This document shows positions 52,166 through 61,535 of a DNA stretch of 64,000 bases, piece after piece. The first letter of the stretch is position 1, and each line of letters begins with the position of its first letter. The position numbers and the translations under genes were made by a program. Source of the DNA: Robertkochia solimangrovi (GTDB taxonomy: Bacteria; Bacteroidota; Bacteroidia; Flavobacteriales; Flavobacteriaceae); assembly GCF_007279655.1 (NCBI RefSeq), contig NZ_QKWN01000004.1, positions 248,001-312,000 of the forward strand. The letters run 5' to 3'. The notes under the pieces were generated by a model. It was not told where the DNA came from, made no database searches, and was given only the letters and a program-made list of their open reading frames with translations.

Positions 52166-53260
52166 TTAAGCACCCTCACTATGCTTTATGATCTTAGCGA
52201 TCTTTTCCATCTCCTTGATGCTGTTATAAATATGAAAACTCAAACGTACCTTCCCTCCCCTAACGGAAAATATAACATCCCGACTCTTCAGGGCATCAAT
52301 AGTTTTCTTTCCTAGTTTGAGACTAAAGACAGGCGCATGAAATTCTCTGTTTTCAATAACAGGATCCGCCACTCCTAATTTTACAAATTCCTTTCTACCA
52401 AAAGCTGAGTACTCTTTTAATCTCGCCTCTACATTCGCCATCCCTAAAGAAGACAACCATTGAACAGACTGCCCGAGACTCCCCAGGTTGAGAGTATCAA
52501 GATGTCCGGGCTCCAAATGGATCTGCAGGTGATTCTTACCGGAAAGAAACTCCTCTTTTTGAGGTTCAAACAGAATTGCATGGTCATAACATTGGCGGGC
52601 AACCACATCACTGACGCACATAAAACCATTTCCAAATCCGGCCAACAACCATTTATAACCACTGGTTCCGATCACATCCAAACCTGAATTCTCAAAGGAA
52701 AATACCGCAGTACCCAAATATTGGGTTCCATCAGCGATCAGTAACGTATCGGGATAAGCTGCCTTTAGTTCTCTGATAAAGGCCGGATCAAAACAGAGGC
52801 CGTTAAGGTATTGCACCATACTGAAAGCGAATATATCAGGAGTGTCCTTTCGGAAGTACTCCAAAACAGCTGCTTCCGGGTCACTGCTAATATCCACATG
52901 GGCTACCGAAGTAAATCCCGCGGTTTCAAATGGCCAGTTCAGAGAAGGATAATCATCCTTTACTAACAACACCTTTCTATTTCTGGACAAGCCGTTAACC
53001 AATGTCTTTAAACCGAATGAAAAGTTTGGCAACAAAACGGTTTGTGAAGATTCTGCATCCACGAACTTCGCCACTTCCTCTCTCACATCTTCCAGAAATC
53101 TCCCATTATATTCACGAAAGAGACTCCCTTTTATAAGGTAATCAAGATCGTGTCCCTGACGCCATTCCATAAGTGTTTCACTTAACAGGCCGGTTGCAGC
53201 GGTATTGGCGTAGGTATATTGAGACAGGACTGGGAAATCGGAAGCTACATCTGTAATCAT
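52166..53260 (-). CDS. Class-V aminotransferase-fold PLP enzyme (possible EgtE-like C-S lyase)
   Basis: The ATG at 53260 gives 364 residues. The frame continues 11 codons to a TTG, but MITDVASDFPVLSQYTYANT is the natural start. It is a fold-type I PLP enzyme of the cysteine desulfurase/selenocysteine lyase group, with the PLP lysine in TSGYKWLLAGFGNG (about residue 215) and LIADGTQYLG providing the PLP Asp. EgtE, which cleaves the hercynyl-cysteine sulfoxide in ergothioneine synthesis, belongs to this superfamily. The egt genes are only 0.45 kb away on the other strand. The EgtE role is therefore a hypothesis; the family assignment is firm. Confidence 0.85.
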   Translation of the reverse strand: MITDVASDFPVLSQYTYANTAATGLLSETLMEWRQGHDLDYLIKGSLFREYNGRFLEDVREEVAKFVDAESSQTVLLPNFSFGLKTLVNGLSRNRKVLLVKDDYPSLNWPFETAGFTSVAHVDISSDPEAAVLEYFRKDTPDIFAFSMVQYLNGLCFDPAFIRELKAAYPDTLLIADGTQYLGTAVFSFENSGLDVIGTSGYKWLLAGFGNGFMCVSDVVARQCYDHAILFEPQKEEFLSGKNHLQIHLEPGHLDTLNLGSLGQSVQWLSSLGMANVEARLKEYSAFGRKEFVKLGVADPVIENREFHAPVFSLKLGKKTIDALKSRDVIFSVRGGKVRLSFHIYNSIKEMEKIAKIIKHSEGA

Positions 53261-53321
53261 TGGCTGGTTCTGGTTTTTTGCAGCATACCACAAATTCCTA
53301 AGAATTTTAATATGCTTTGAT

Positions 53322-53329
53322 TAACTTTG
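53322..53329 (+). promoter_or_regulatory. Promoter -7 box TAACTTTG for the 2TM-folA operon
   Basis: This perfect TAnnTTTG match lies 25 nt before the ATG at 53355. A -33 TTG is not evident. Confidence 0.45.
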
Positions 53330-53354
53330 TTAGAGATGCTAAAGTTAACCAATT

Positions 53355-53744
53355 ATGTTTTCAAAAAATAAAGGACTGAGCGAAATAGACCGGGAACAAC
53401 ATGAACTGGTTGAAAATGCGCAAAACCGTATTCGCCAAAAGAAAAGACTTTATGCACACTTTGTGATATTCCTCATCGGCAGTGTTTTCCTGATCATCAT
53501 CAATAAAGTTCTCAAGTATGGAGAAACCTACGATTGGTTCGTTTGGGCGATCACATTCTGGGCATTTTTGTTTATCATCCATCTCATCAATGTTTTTATC
53601 ACCTCCCCATTTATGGGTAAGGAGTGGGAACGTAACCAGCGTGAAAAACTGGTGATAAAACAAAAAGATAAAATCGCCCGAATGAAAGCGGAGATCGAAA
53701 AGGAATATCCAATCCCCAACCCTAAAAACCCTATGGCCGAATGA
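53355..53744 (+). CDS. 2TM domain-containing membrane protein
   Basis: This small 129-residue protein has a charged N-terminus (1-38) and two membrane helices (about 38-56 and 68-90; FVIFLIGSVFLIIINKVL and the following WFVWAITFWAFLFIIHLI). A charged C-terminal coil follows (KDKIARMKAEIEKEYP). This fits the Bacteroidota 2TM domain family, which occurs alone or fused to LytTR or kinase proteins. Function is unknown. Its stop overlaps the folA start by 4 nt (ATGA), so the two are translationally coupled. Confidence 0.85.
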   Translation: MFSKNKGLSEIDREQHELVENAQNRIRQKKRLYAHFVIFLIGSVFLIIINKVLKYGETYDWFVWAITFWAFLFIIHLINVFITSPFMGKEWERNQREKLVIKQKDKIARMKAEIEKEYPIPNPKNPMAE

Positions 53745-54223
53745 TTACAATGATTGCTGCTGCTGCAGAAAACAATGCCCTTGGAAAGGACAATGACCTG
53801 GTATGGCACCTTCCGGATGATTTTAAAAGATTTAAGTCACTTACCACCGGACATCATATACTCATGGGGCGAAAGACCCTTGAAAGCTTCCCGAAGCTGC
53901 TTCCAAACCGCACACATATCGTCATAACAAGACAACAGGATTATAATCCTGAAGGTTGTATCGTAGTACATTCCCCAGAGGAAGCACTAATAGCCGTAAA
54001 GAATGATGACTCCCCCTTTATCATTGGTGGTGGGGAGATCTACAAACTTTTTATGCCGTTATCGGATAAGATTGAACTCACCCGCGTTCACGGTTCTTTT
54101 GAAGCGGATGCGTTCTTCCCTGAGATTGATCCGGCACAATGGAAACTGATCGAAAGTGAGTTTCATTCCAAAGACGAACGTCACAATTATGACTTTACCT
54201 ATGAAACCTACATCCGGATCTGA
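53741..54223 (+). CDS. folA: Dihydrofolate reductase
   Basis: FolA reduces dihydrofolate to tetrahydrofolate with NADPH. The 160-residue protein has IAAAAENNALGKDNDLVWHLPDD split over the folate site, HHILMGRKTLESFPK, the NRTHIVITRQ block, IIGGGEIYKLF at about 94-104 and a conserved acidic residue after WHLP (Asp27-like). It overlaps the 2TM gene by 4 nt and the next gene by 1 nt (TGATG). The folate cycle links it to thyA, metF and metH in this window. Confidence 0.96.
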   Translation: MITMIAAAAENNALGKDNDLVWHLPDDFKRFKSLTTGHHILMGRKTLESFPKLLPNRTHIVITRQQDYNPEGCIVVHSPEEALIAVKNDDSPFIIGGGEIYKLFMPLSDKIELTRVHGSFEADAFFPEIDPAQWKLIESEFHSKDERHNYDFTYETYIRI

Positions 54224-55065
54224 TGGATCTTCCTGAATATATCCTCGATCGGCTTCAGGAAGTGCTTCACACTAACGTTTTATTCTATAAACCACTTCAA
54301 GGCGGTGATATAAACGAGGTCTATCTGCTTCATTGCCATGAAGATAAGTATGTGCTAAAACATAACAACCCCGATAAATTCCCGGGCATGTTCAAAGCTG
54401 AGGCTGAAGGACTCCAAACATTGTGGCACGCAGGAACCATACGGGTCCCTCAGGTTATTCATCAGGAAGAAGCATTTCTAATACTAGAATATATCCAACC
54501 CGGAGAGATCAGAGGCGATTGGGAATCGTTATTCGGCAGGCACCTGGCCGCCCTTCACGAGATCCATAGCAACGCTTTTGGGTTTACCCATGACAATTAC
54601 ATTGGATCACTACCTCAGTCGAATAAACTTCATGTAGATCTTTACACCTTTTACCTTGAAGAAAGACTGTTCCCTCAAATACGCCTGGCGATGGAGAATG
54701 GCATCGACCTTGGCCGGCTAGACCGGTTTTTCCTCAACATCAAAGATCTGATTCCAGAAGAACCTCCTTCCCTGATCCATGGAGATCTCTGGTCAGGTAA
54801 TTATCTTATCGACGAAAATGGCGCGCCCTGTTTGATCGATCCTGCCATCTGTTTTATGAACCGAGAAATGGATATTGCGATGATGCACCTATTCGGTGGA
54901 TTTAGCGAACGCATTTTCGATGCCTATAATGAAGCGCATCCTCTGATTGAAGAATGGCGGGGAAGAATGGATATTTGGCAATTGTACTACCTACTGATCC
55001 ATCTGAACATTTTTGGAAGCGGCTATTTATCCCAGGTAAACAGAATTATTGATCGTTACCGTTAA
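54223..55065 (+). CDS. Fructosamine kinase / aminoglycoside-phosphotransferase-like protein
   Basis: This 280-residue protein-kinase-like small-molecule kinase belongs to the fructosamine kinase family. It has a glycine-rich start QGGDINEVYLL (about 26-36), the catalytic loop LIHGDLWSGNYLID (about 184-197) and the metal Asp in CLIDPAICF. Homologues phosphorylate ribulosamines or fructosamines so that sugars can be removed from glycated proteins. That role is likely but unproved here. Its start overlaps the folA stop by one base, and its end overlaps the murI end by 4 nt from the opposite strand. Confidence 0.88.
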   Translation: MDLPEYILDRLQEVLHTNVLFYKPLQGGDINEVYLLHCHEDKYVLKHNNPDKFPGMFKAEAEGLQTLWHAGTIRVPQVIHQEEAFLILEYIQPGEIRGDWESLFGRHLAALHEIHSNAFGFTHDNYIGSLPQSNKLHVDLYTFYLEERLFPQIRLAMENGIDLGRLDRFFLNIKDLIPEEPPSLIHGDLWSGNYLIDENGAPCLIDPAICFMNREMDIAMMHLFGGFSERIFDAYNEAHPLIEEWRGRMDIWQLYYLLIHLNIFGSGYLSQVNRIIDRYR

Positions 55066-55850
55066 AAGTCTTTATATTCCACCACGTGTTCCTGTGAAAC
55101 ATCCTTCAAAAAAGAACGCAGTAAAACTTCATCTGCATTCGTATAAAATCGAAGTTCCGGAGTGTTTTTAACGGTATTGAGAAGTTCATGTTCTTCTAAC
55201 ACGAATTTGGTTCTCCGTGCCACCGCTGCGCCAGAATCAATGATCGCTACCGATTCCGGCAGGAACTCACGCATACGCTGTATCAGATATGGATAATGGG
55301 TACATCCCAGTACCAGATAATCGATATTGGCAGTTACCATTGGACTCAGATACCGATCTAGCAGAGCGGTCATTTCATCACTGTCGATCAGGCCTTTTTC
55401 AATTAAAGGCACCAACCCTTCCCCCATCTGTTCTACAACCTTGATTCCCCCGGCATAATTACCCGAAGTCTTTGCAAAGAGATCACTACTGAGCGTTCCT
55501 TTAGTAGCCAGAACCCCAACCGCTTTATTTGAAGATTTTAAAGCTGCGGGTTTGATAGCGGGTTCAATCCCTATGAAAGGGACATCATAGGTACGACGAA
55601 GATGATCGATCGCGTTTGTTGTGGCGGTGTTACAGGCTACAACAATCATCTTACTACCCATCTCCAGTAATAATTCGGTATTCTTGACACTGAGTTCGAC
55701 GATTGCTTCTTTCGAACGTTCACCATACGGAGCATTTCGACTATCAGCAAGATAGATAGTCGATTCATAGGGCATCGCCTTATGTATTTCTCTCCAGACA
55801 GTAGTTCCACCAACACCGGAATCAAATATGCCAATAGGTTGTTTGTTCAT
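55062..55850 (-). CDS. murI: Glutamate racemase
   Basis: MurI converts L- to D-glutamate for peptidoglycan. The 262-residue protein has IGIFDSGVGGTTVWREI at 6-22, the first catalytic cysteine in VVACNTATTNA (about C73) and the second in LVLGCTHYPYL (about C184). Both catalytic cysteines are therefore present. It lies downstream of the OmpH gene behind a hairpin terminator, at the end of the envelope cluster running bamA-ompH-ompH-murI. Confidence 0.96.
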   Translation of the reverse strand: MNKQPIGIFDSGVGGTTVWREIHKAMPYESTIYLADSRNAPYGERSKEAIVELSVKNTELLLEMGSKMIVVACNTATTNAIDHLRRTYDVPFIGIEPAIKPAALKSSNKAVGVLATKGTLSSDLFAKTSGNYAGGIKVVEQMGEGLVPLIEKGLIDSDEMTALLDRYLSPMVTANIDYLVLGCTHYPYLIQRMREFLPESVAIIDSGAAVARRTKFVLEEHELLNTVKNTPELRFYTNADEVLLRSFLKDVSQEHVVEYKDF

Positions 55851-55868
55851 GAGTAGTAAAAATAAAAA

Positions 55869-55893
55869 AAGCCCACATATAGAATGCGAGCTT
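55869..55893 (-). terminator. Terminator between ompH and murI
   Basis: On the minus strand AAGCTCGCAT (55884-55893) pairs with ATGTGGGCTT (55869-55878) in a 10-bp stem with two G-U pairs and a 5-nt loop. It is followed by TTTTTATTT. murI may depend on readthrough or on a promoter not recognised. Confidence 0.75.
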
Positions 55894-55919
55894 TTCGAAA
55901 ATATTGTGAATACAGATTC

Positions 55920-56429
55920 TTAGAATCCTAATTCCTTCTTAACATCAGGGGTAAGATCAGGACCATCGGCAAGGATGATTCCTGAGTTCATTGATGCATC
56001 AAGAACATATTGATATCCTTTTGCACGTCCAACTTTCTGGATCGCATCATTTACTTTCTTCAATAGTGGCTCGAGTAATTCGATCTTTTTCTTATCGATC
56101 TCCTGAGCAGCTACTTGTTGAGCCTGCTGAATGCTTGCCTGCATTTGTTGAATTTCCTGCATTCTCTTTGCGTTCTCCTCCTGAGTCTTTCCTGAAGCTT
56201 CGTTCTCATATAACTGAGCTTTAGATTGGAACTCCTGATAAGTAGTCTTGATATCTGATTCGTAGCTTTTACCCAACTTCTCAAGTTCAGCCTGTGCTGC
56301 TTTCATTTCCGGCATCTCCTGCATTAACTTATCTACGAAAATATGAGCTACCTTACTTTGTGCACTTGCAAAACTAACCGACCCTACTGCCAATACTACT
56401 GCAATTACTAACGTTTTTAAGTGTTTCAT
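55920..56429 (-). CDS. OmpH/Skp-family periplasmic chaperone (first)
   Basis: The protein is exported (signal peptide about 1-23, ending VSFASA). The following 145 residues are mainly a long coiled coil rich in Gln, Glu and Lys (AQAELEKLGKSYESDIK, QIQQMQASIQQAQQVAAQEI) with a C-terminal beta segment (YQYVLDASMNSGIILADG). Skp-like trimers hold unfolded outer-membrane proteins for the BAM complex. The gene follows another ompH gene by 41 nt, both just downstream of bamA, which supports that role. Confidence 0.92.
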   Translation of the reverse strand: MKHLKTLVIAVVLAVGSVSFASAQSKVAHIFVDKLMQEMPEMKAAQAELEKLGKSYESDIKTTYQEFQSKAQLYENEASGKTQEENAKRMQEIQQMQASIQQAQQVAAQEIDKKKIELLEPLLKKVNDAIQKVGRAKGYQYVLDASMNSGIILADGPDLTPDVKKELGF

Positions 56430-56470
56430 GGTTTACTAAATTTCTAATTTGTGTTAAGTGTTATCGTTAT

Positions 56471-57265
56471 TTAATTATTCTCGTTATCAGGTTCATTTTC
56501 CTTTTCTTCTTCTTTAGCTTTTCTTTTAGCTTCACGTTCTTCCAGCATCTTTTTACGTCGTTCTTCGTAAGCCTTTTTCCGTTCTTCGATCTCCTTCAAC
56601 TTGGCCTGTCGTTTTGCTTCCAGCGCGCTTTGCCTGTCGACTTTCTTCTGCTCGTATTCCTCCTCTTTTGCTTTCAGATCCGGATCGATTTCCTCAAAGA
56701 CCTCGAGGGCAGGATTCGGTTTCCCTTCTCTCTCATTTCGCTTTCTGGTGATATCGATATTACGCAAAATCTGATCACTGATATCATACCGCTTATCTGA
56801 ATACAACATCACCACATCCGCCGATTTATCAAAGATGAAATCATATTGCTTGGCAGCTGCTAGTTCCTGTACTGCATTGAATACCTGATCCTGGATCGGC
56901 TGAACCAGCCTGCTCCTTTGTAAGACCAAGTCTCCCTGCGGACCGAAACGGTCTTGCTGATATTCCAGCATATAGGCTTCAAGCGCATCGATCTCATCCT
57001 CGCGTTCACGGATCAGCTCCTTAGTCAACAATACCTTTTCTGCATTGAGTTCATCTCTCATTTGCTGAATGGTGGCTTGCTGCTGTTCGATTTCAGATTT
57101 CCATCGCTCCACCTTTTTAGCCAGCAGATCATTTGCCATCCTGTATTCTTCGACGTTCTCCAGGATGTACTCCATATCGACATAGCCTATTCTGACTCCC
57201 CGCTGACCAATTACTGTCTGCAGTGCTGTCAAAGCAATCACAATTAAAAGAACTTTTGTTTTCAT
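56471..57265 (-). CDS. OmpH/Skp-family periplasmic chaperone (second, with long charged tail)
   Basis: This 264-residue protein has a signal peptide (about 1-20, ending VIGQR) and a start motif RIGYVDMEYILENVEEY typical of OmpH. A coiled-coil hairpin and strands follow (YDFIFDKSADVVMLYSDKRY). From about 195 onward it continues as a very charged helix rich in Lys, Glu and Arg (KEIEERKKAYEERRKKMLEE) not seen in the shorter paralogue. It is probably a periplasmic chaperone working with BamA, encoded 181 nt upstream. The extended helix may be an enlarged tentacle. Confidence 0.9.
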   Translation of the reverse strand: MKTKVLLIVIALTALQTVIGQRGVRIGYVDMEYILENVEEYRMANDLLAKKVERWKSEIEQQQATIQQMRDELNAEKVLLTKELIREREDEIDALEAYMLEYQQDRFGPQGDLVLQRSRLVQPIQDQVFNAVQELAAAKQYDFIFDKSADVVMLYSDKRYDISDQILRNIDITRKRNEREGKPNPALEVFEEIDPDLKAKEEEYEQKKVDRQSALEAKRQAKLKEIEERKKAYEERRKKMLEEREAKRKAKEEEKENEPDNENN

Positions 57266-57446
57266 TGGTCCGGTTTTATCAGGTTTAAGGTTTCAATTCA
57301 AACCTTCAGTTAATTTCATGACAATCTTTCTATTGAACTGATTCCACGCTAAATTATTGCCGGCAAAATACGGATATATTCCTTATTTAAAAAAACTTGA
57401 AATATTTTATCCGTAAAATGAATATAGAAAATATCATGCCAAAAAA

Positions 57447-59987
57447 TTAAAACTGCTGACCGATGATAAAGTGAGTTTGCCACCCACTCGGATCTTGTTG
57501 CCCCGGAACGTTGTCGAATCCGTAACCGAAATCGATTCCCAGTAATCCAAATGCAGGCATGAAGATCCTAAGACCTACACCAGCAGAACGTTTTAACTGG
57601 AACGGATTATACTGTTTAAACCCATCATAACTGGCACCACCTTCCATAAAGGACAATGCATAGATTGATGCGGTTGGCTTCAATGTAATCGGGTAACGTA
57701 ATTCCAATGAGAATTTATTGTAAACGGTCTCTCCATCCCCGCCGGAAAGCGACTGGTTAGGATACCCCCTTAATTGTATATTTTCACGACCATCCAGTGT
57801 AAAGTTTCCGAGTCCGTCACCTCCAAGGAAGAAACGTTCGAATGGGATCACACCTCTGTCATTATTATAAGCGCCCAGAAAACCGAATTCGGCATTACTT
57901 TTTAGCACCAGTTTATCGATAAGGTTCGTATACCAGGTTCCGCTGAACTTGATCTTATAGAATTCAAGCCATTTGTAACGTTCCTGGTCGATCTTCGCCT
58001 GGTCAGGCTGCATCTCGCCGGTACTGTCGGGAGTCTGATATTCCGGATCATCCTCCAATGCCGCATAATCAACATCATTGAACAATGAATATGGCGGTGA
58101 TAATTTAGCACTGATACTGAACTGTGATCCACCTGTTGGGAATATTGGATTTATCCTGGTATTGTTTCTAGTTAACGCAATGGTATAAGATAAGTTCTGA
58201 GAATATCCATCACCGAAAGTAAATAGTCCGGTATAATAATTCTGTAGATCATAATGCTGGTAGCTCAATGCGTGTGACAACTGGAAGCTATCATCCGGCC
58301 ATTGCAGACGTTTAGCCAAACCAACCGTAATACCCGAGATGGTAAAACGCTGATCTTTATCTGCATCCCCGGTCAGGTAATTATATCGGAACTGAAGTGT
58401 TCGAGACAGGGAAACCGAGAATTGCACTGGTTTCTTACCTCCCATCCAAGGTTCGGAGAATGAAAAACTATACGTTTGGAAATAACGACTGGCCTGAAGT
58501 CGCAATGACAATCGCTGACCATCACCCATCGGTACCGGTTTATAGGCATCCTTATTAAAGATGTTTCGAATCGAAAAGTTACTGAACGACAGTCCGAGTG
58601 TTCCGATGAAACCACCTCCACCGTAACCACCCTGGAGTTCGATCTGAGATGATCCCTTTTCTTCTAAATGGTAAGCGATATCCACTGTACCGGTCTCTGC
58701 ATTCGGATTTTCAATCTTAGGTTCAATGGTTTCAGGATCGAAAAACCCTAACTGACCTAATTCACGAATAGATCGAACGATACGTTCTTTAGAATATAAT
58801 TGACCGGGTCTTGTTCTAAGTTCGCGATAAATAACATGGTCATTGGTCTTATCGTTACCCACTACAGAAACGTGATTCAGGTAGGCTTCCTTACCTTCAT
58901 TGATACGGATCTCAAAATCGATAGTATCGTTTTGTGCCGACACTTCAACTGTATTGATCTGAGAGAAAAGATAACCGTTGTTTTGATACAGGTTTTCAAT
59001 GGTATTAGCATCCGGATCTGCTTCCGAGATACGTTTCGCCATCAATACACCATTATAAGTCTCCCCTTTTTTGATTCCAAGATACTGATGCAGGAATTCA
59101 TCGGTATAGGCAGAATTTCCTACGAAATCAATATTACCGAAATAATAGCGATCCCCTTCCTCAACCTTGATATCTATATCGATGGTATTATCAGAATTAT
59201 TGCTGATCGTATCCTTAAGAATACGTGCATCGCGATAACCATTTTCTTTATACGCATCTATAATAGCGGTAAGATCGGCCTTATAATCTTCAGGGATAAA
59301 CTTTGACTTTTTCCAGAAACGTCCGAACTGTTTCTCCTTAGTATTTTTCATCGCCCTTTTAAGACGCTTATTGGAAAGCTTCTCATTCCCCTCAAAGGAA
59401 ATATCTTTCACCTTAACCTTTTCTCCGTTATCAATATTAATAACCATCTTCACCGAGTTAGAATTATCGGCGGTGGTATCAGGAATTGTATTGATATATA
59501 CTTTAGAGTTCAGGTAACCGTCTTTACGGTACTTATTTTCCAGATATGTCTTGGTATTCGCAAGGAAACCTTCGGTAACCTTTTTACCTTTTTTGACATC
59601 TGCTTCTTTTAATACATCCTCAACCTTCTTTTCCTTAATACCATTAACCTTTATATCGGATAAGGTTGGAAGTTCGGTAATCTCGAGCTCGAGCCATATT
59701 TTCCCGTCTTCAATTTTAGTTTGATATACATTGATATCACTGAATAATTGAAGCGTCCATAATTTATTGATAACATTACTGATCTCTTCACCTGGGATAG
59801 TGATCTCCTGTCCGGGACGCAGGTCGGTGTAGGTAATAACGGTTTGTTCGTTAAAACTTTTCAATCCGGTAACTTCAATACCTCCCAGTATGTATTTTTT
59901 TCCTTTGTCAAAAGTAGTTTCCTGAGCAATAGTAGGAGCAGTGAAGAATAATAATAGGATAATTACACCAAAATATCTTTGAAACAT
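57447..59987 (-). CDS. bamA: Outer-membrane protein assembly factor BamA
   Basis: With the ATG at 59987 the protein has 846 residues. It has a signal peptide (MFQRYFGVIILLLFFTAPTIAQ), five POTRA domains over about 25-425 (for example VTGLKSFNEQTVITYTDLRP), and a 16-strand barrel to the C-terminus ending GQQF. It contains VRGYPN-like RGYPNQSLSGG near the lid-lock loop. The frame extends 12 codons upstream through the uppS end, but the later ATG provides the signal peptide. BamA inserts beta-barrel proteins in the outer membrane. The uppS-bamA-ompH-ompH order is standard in this group of bacteria. Confidence 0.96.
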   Translation of the reverse strand: MFQRYFGVIILLLFFTAPTIAQETTFDKGKKYILGGIEVTGLKSFNEQTVITYTDLRPGQEITIPGEEISNVINKLWTLQLFSDINVYQTKIEDGKIWLELEITELPTLSDIKVNGIKEKKVEDVLKEADVKKGKKVTEGFLANTKTYLENKYRKDGYLNSKVYINTIPDTTADNSNSVKMVINIDNGEKVKVKDISFEGNEKLSNKRLKRAMKNTKEKQFGRFWKKSKFIPEDYKADLTAIIDAYKENGYRDARILKDTISNNSDNTIDIDIKVEEGDRYYFGNIDFVGNSAYTDEFLHQYLGIKKGETYNGVLMAKRISEADPDANTIENLYQNNGYLFSQINTVEVSAQNDTIDFEIRINEGKEAYLNHVSVVGNDKTNDHVIYRELRTRPGQLYSKERIVRSIRELGQLGFFDPETIEPKIENPNAETGTVDIAYHLEEKGSSQIELQGGYGGGGFIGTLGLSFSNFSIRNIFNKDAYKPVPMGDGQRLSLRLQASRYFQTYSFSFSEPWMGGKKPVQFSVSLSRTLQFRYNYLTGDADKDQRFTISGITVGLAKRLQWPDDSFQLSHALSYQHYDLQNYYTGLFTFGDGYSQNLSYTIALTRNNTRINPIFPTGGSQFSISAKLSPPYSLFNDVDYAALEDDPEYQTPDSTGEMQPDQAKIDQERYKWLEFYKIKFSGTWYTNLIDKLVLKSNAEFGFLGAYNNDRGVIPFERFFLGGDGLGNFTLDGRENIQLRGYPNQSLSGGDGETVYNKFSLELRYPITLKPTASIYALSFMEGGASYDGFKQYNPFQLKRSAGVGLRIFMPAFGLLGIDFGYGFDNVPGQQDPSGWQTHFIIGQQF

Positions 59988-59994
59988 GATATTC

Positions 59995-60735
59995 TTAGTT
60001 AAGTTGTTCGCTTGTTTTTCCAAATCTGCGTTCTCGGTTTTGATAGTTTAGTATGGCTTCGATCAAATGATCTTTCCTGAAATCAGGCCAGAGGACATCT
60101 GTAAAATATAGCTCCGCGTAGGCGATCTGCCACAGTAAAAAATTACTGATTCTACACTCCCCACTGGTACGTATTAACAGGTCTACATCCGGTAGATCAT
60201 GCGTGTAAAGATGATTATTTATAATCGTTTCGTCAATATCGTCTGGAGAAATTATATTATTTTTAACTTTAGTAGCAAGCTGTACCACAGCATTTTTTAT
60301 CTCCTCACGGGACCCGTAACTCAAAGCAAGGGTAACGGTCATATGATCATTATCCTTAGATTTTGCCATAACTTCCATCAGTTCCTGCTGCGCCTGTTCA
60401 GGCAAGGCATCCAGATTACCGATGGCATTAAGACGAATATTATTATCCAAAAGAGTTTTAACTTCCTTTTTAAGTGCAGACACCAATAATTTCATAAGGG
60501 TATCCACTTCTAATTTAGGTCGGTTCCAGTTCTCAGTAGAAAAAGCGTAGAGAGTCAGATTCTTGACACCAAGCCTGGCTGCGGTCTCAATTGTTTCACG
60601 CACGGCCTTAGCCCCGTTTTCGTGACCGAATATGCGAAGTTTTCCTTTTTGCTTGGCCCAGCGGCCATTGCCATCCATTATAACGGCAATATGTTTAGGC
60701 AGATTTTCTTTGTTAATCAGATTCTCATTCATCAT
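59995..60735 (-). CDS. uppS: Isoprenyl transferase (undecaprenyl diphosphate synthase)
   Basis: This cis-prenyltransferase of 246 residues makes the C55 lipid carrier for peptidoglycan and surface polysaccharides. The signatures are present: HIAVIMDGNGRWAKQKG near residue 15-31 with the catalytic Asp, FGHENGAKAVRETIE, LTLYAFSTENWNRP, and the C-terminal DLLIRTSGECRISNFLLWQ. The motif usually reads RTSGE.R.SNF, so all binding residues are retained. Its start is 3 nt after the DUF6089 stop, and its stop is 7 nt before the bamA ATG. Confidence 0.96.
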   Translation of the reverse strand: MMNENLINKENLPKHIAVIMDGNGRWAKQKGKLRIFGHENGAKAVRETIETAARLGVKNLTLYAFSTENWNRPKLEVDTLMKLLVSALKKEVKTLLDNNIRLNAIGNLDALPEQAQQELMEVMAKSKDNDHMTVTLALSYGSREEIKNAVVQLATKVKNNIISPDDIDETIINNHLYTHDLPDVDLLIRTSGECRISNFLLWQIAYAELYFTDVLWPDFRKDHLIEAILNYQNRERRFGKTSEQLN

Positions 60736-60738
60736 GCA

Positions 60739-61419
60739 TTAATCAAAACAGCTTTGACATGGCTTTTTCACAAAGGTATACGTTAGAATAATACCTGAGA
60801 AAACATACCAGTCATCGCTATAGACATTTCCAAACTCCAACGAGCGGTCATCTCCCGGAGGATTACTTCCATCCAGATTATCACTAAAGGTATATCGGGC
60901 GCCGATTTCTCCGGCCAGCACCAGACTAGTACCTATTCTCGTTTTTACCCCTACAGCCATAGGGATTGCAAATGTAGTCTTATTTCCGCTATGTATATCT
61001 TCACCATTCATAAAATAAAGGTCTTCCATAAACAATGCGGAAACTCCCCCGTATAAATATGGAGTAGTTGCCTTGTTCAACTCATGAAGATTGAAATCCA
61101 GAAAATTGAATTCCATCCCAAGAGAAGTCTCAAGCACTTTGTTGGTAAAACTAAATCCACGTTGCTGACGTGCAGAGCTCGATGCATCAGCATCATTGCC
61201 CTGTAGCTTGGAATAGATCACGCTAAACCTATAGGAATAACGTGTACTCACATTCCATTTTCCAACACCTCCAAATGCCAGACTGTTGGGTCTGATAAAA
61301 TTTTCAGATCCTACATCACCTATAACATTAGACCCTCCAACGAAAGGTCCGACTTCAAGGATTTGTGCATTTACCGAAAAAGCGGTCAGTAGCAGTATGG
61401 CAAAAATTACGGGTCTCAT
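60739..61419 (-). CDS. DUF6089 family outer-membrane beta-barrel protein
   Basis: The ATG at 61419 gives 226 residues beginning with a signal peptide (MRPVIFAILLLTAFSVNAQ). The TTG six codons upstream lies in the promoter box and is unlikely. The mature part has alternating strands of a small barrel (EVGPFVGGSNVIGDVG, KWNVSTRYSYRFSVIYSKLQ) and ends in two cysteines (CQSC). The family is always found in Bacteroidota, commonly before uppS-bamA as here. Its function is not known, but an envelope-assembly link is reasonable. Confidence 0.85.
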   Translation of the reverse strand: MRPVIFAILLLTAFSVNAQILEVGPFVGGSNVIGDVGSENFIRPNSLAFGGVGKWNVSTRYSYRFSVIYSKLQGNDADASSSARQQRGFSFTNKVLETSLGMEFNFLDFNLHELNKATTPYLYGGVSALFMEDLYFMNGEDIHSGNKTTFAIPMAVGVKTRIGTSLVLAGEIGARYTFSDNLDGSNPPGDDRSLEFGNVYSDDWYVFSGIILTYTFVKKPCQSCFD

Positions 61420-61434
61420 ACATTTCAAAGTTTG

Positions 61435-61442
61435 CAAATATA
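61435..61442 (-). promoter_or_regulatory. Promoter -7 box TATATTTG for DUF6089-uppS-bamA
   Basis: This perfect TAnnTTTG match lies 15 nt before the ATG at 61419. A -33 TTG is not seen at the expected place. Confidence 0.45.
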
Positions 61443-61535
61443 TACATTATGATATTTTTAAGAAATATCACACGAATGAATGTGCTCTTAAAACAACAAA
61501 TATTAAAAAATATTGTCTTACAATCACAATCAGAG

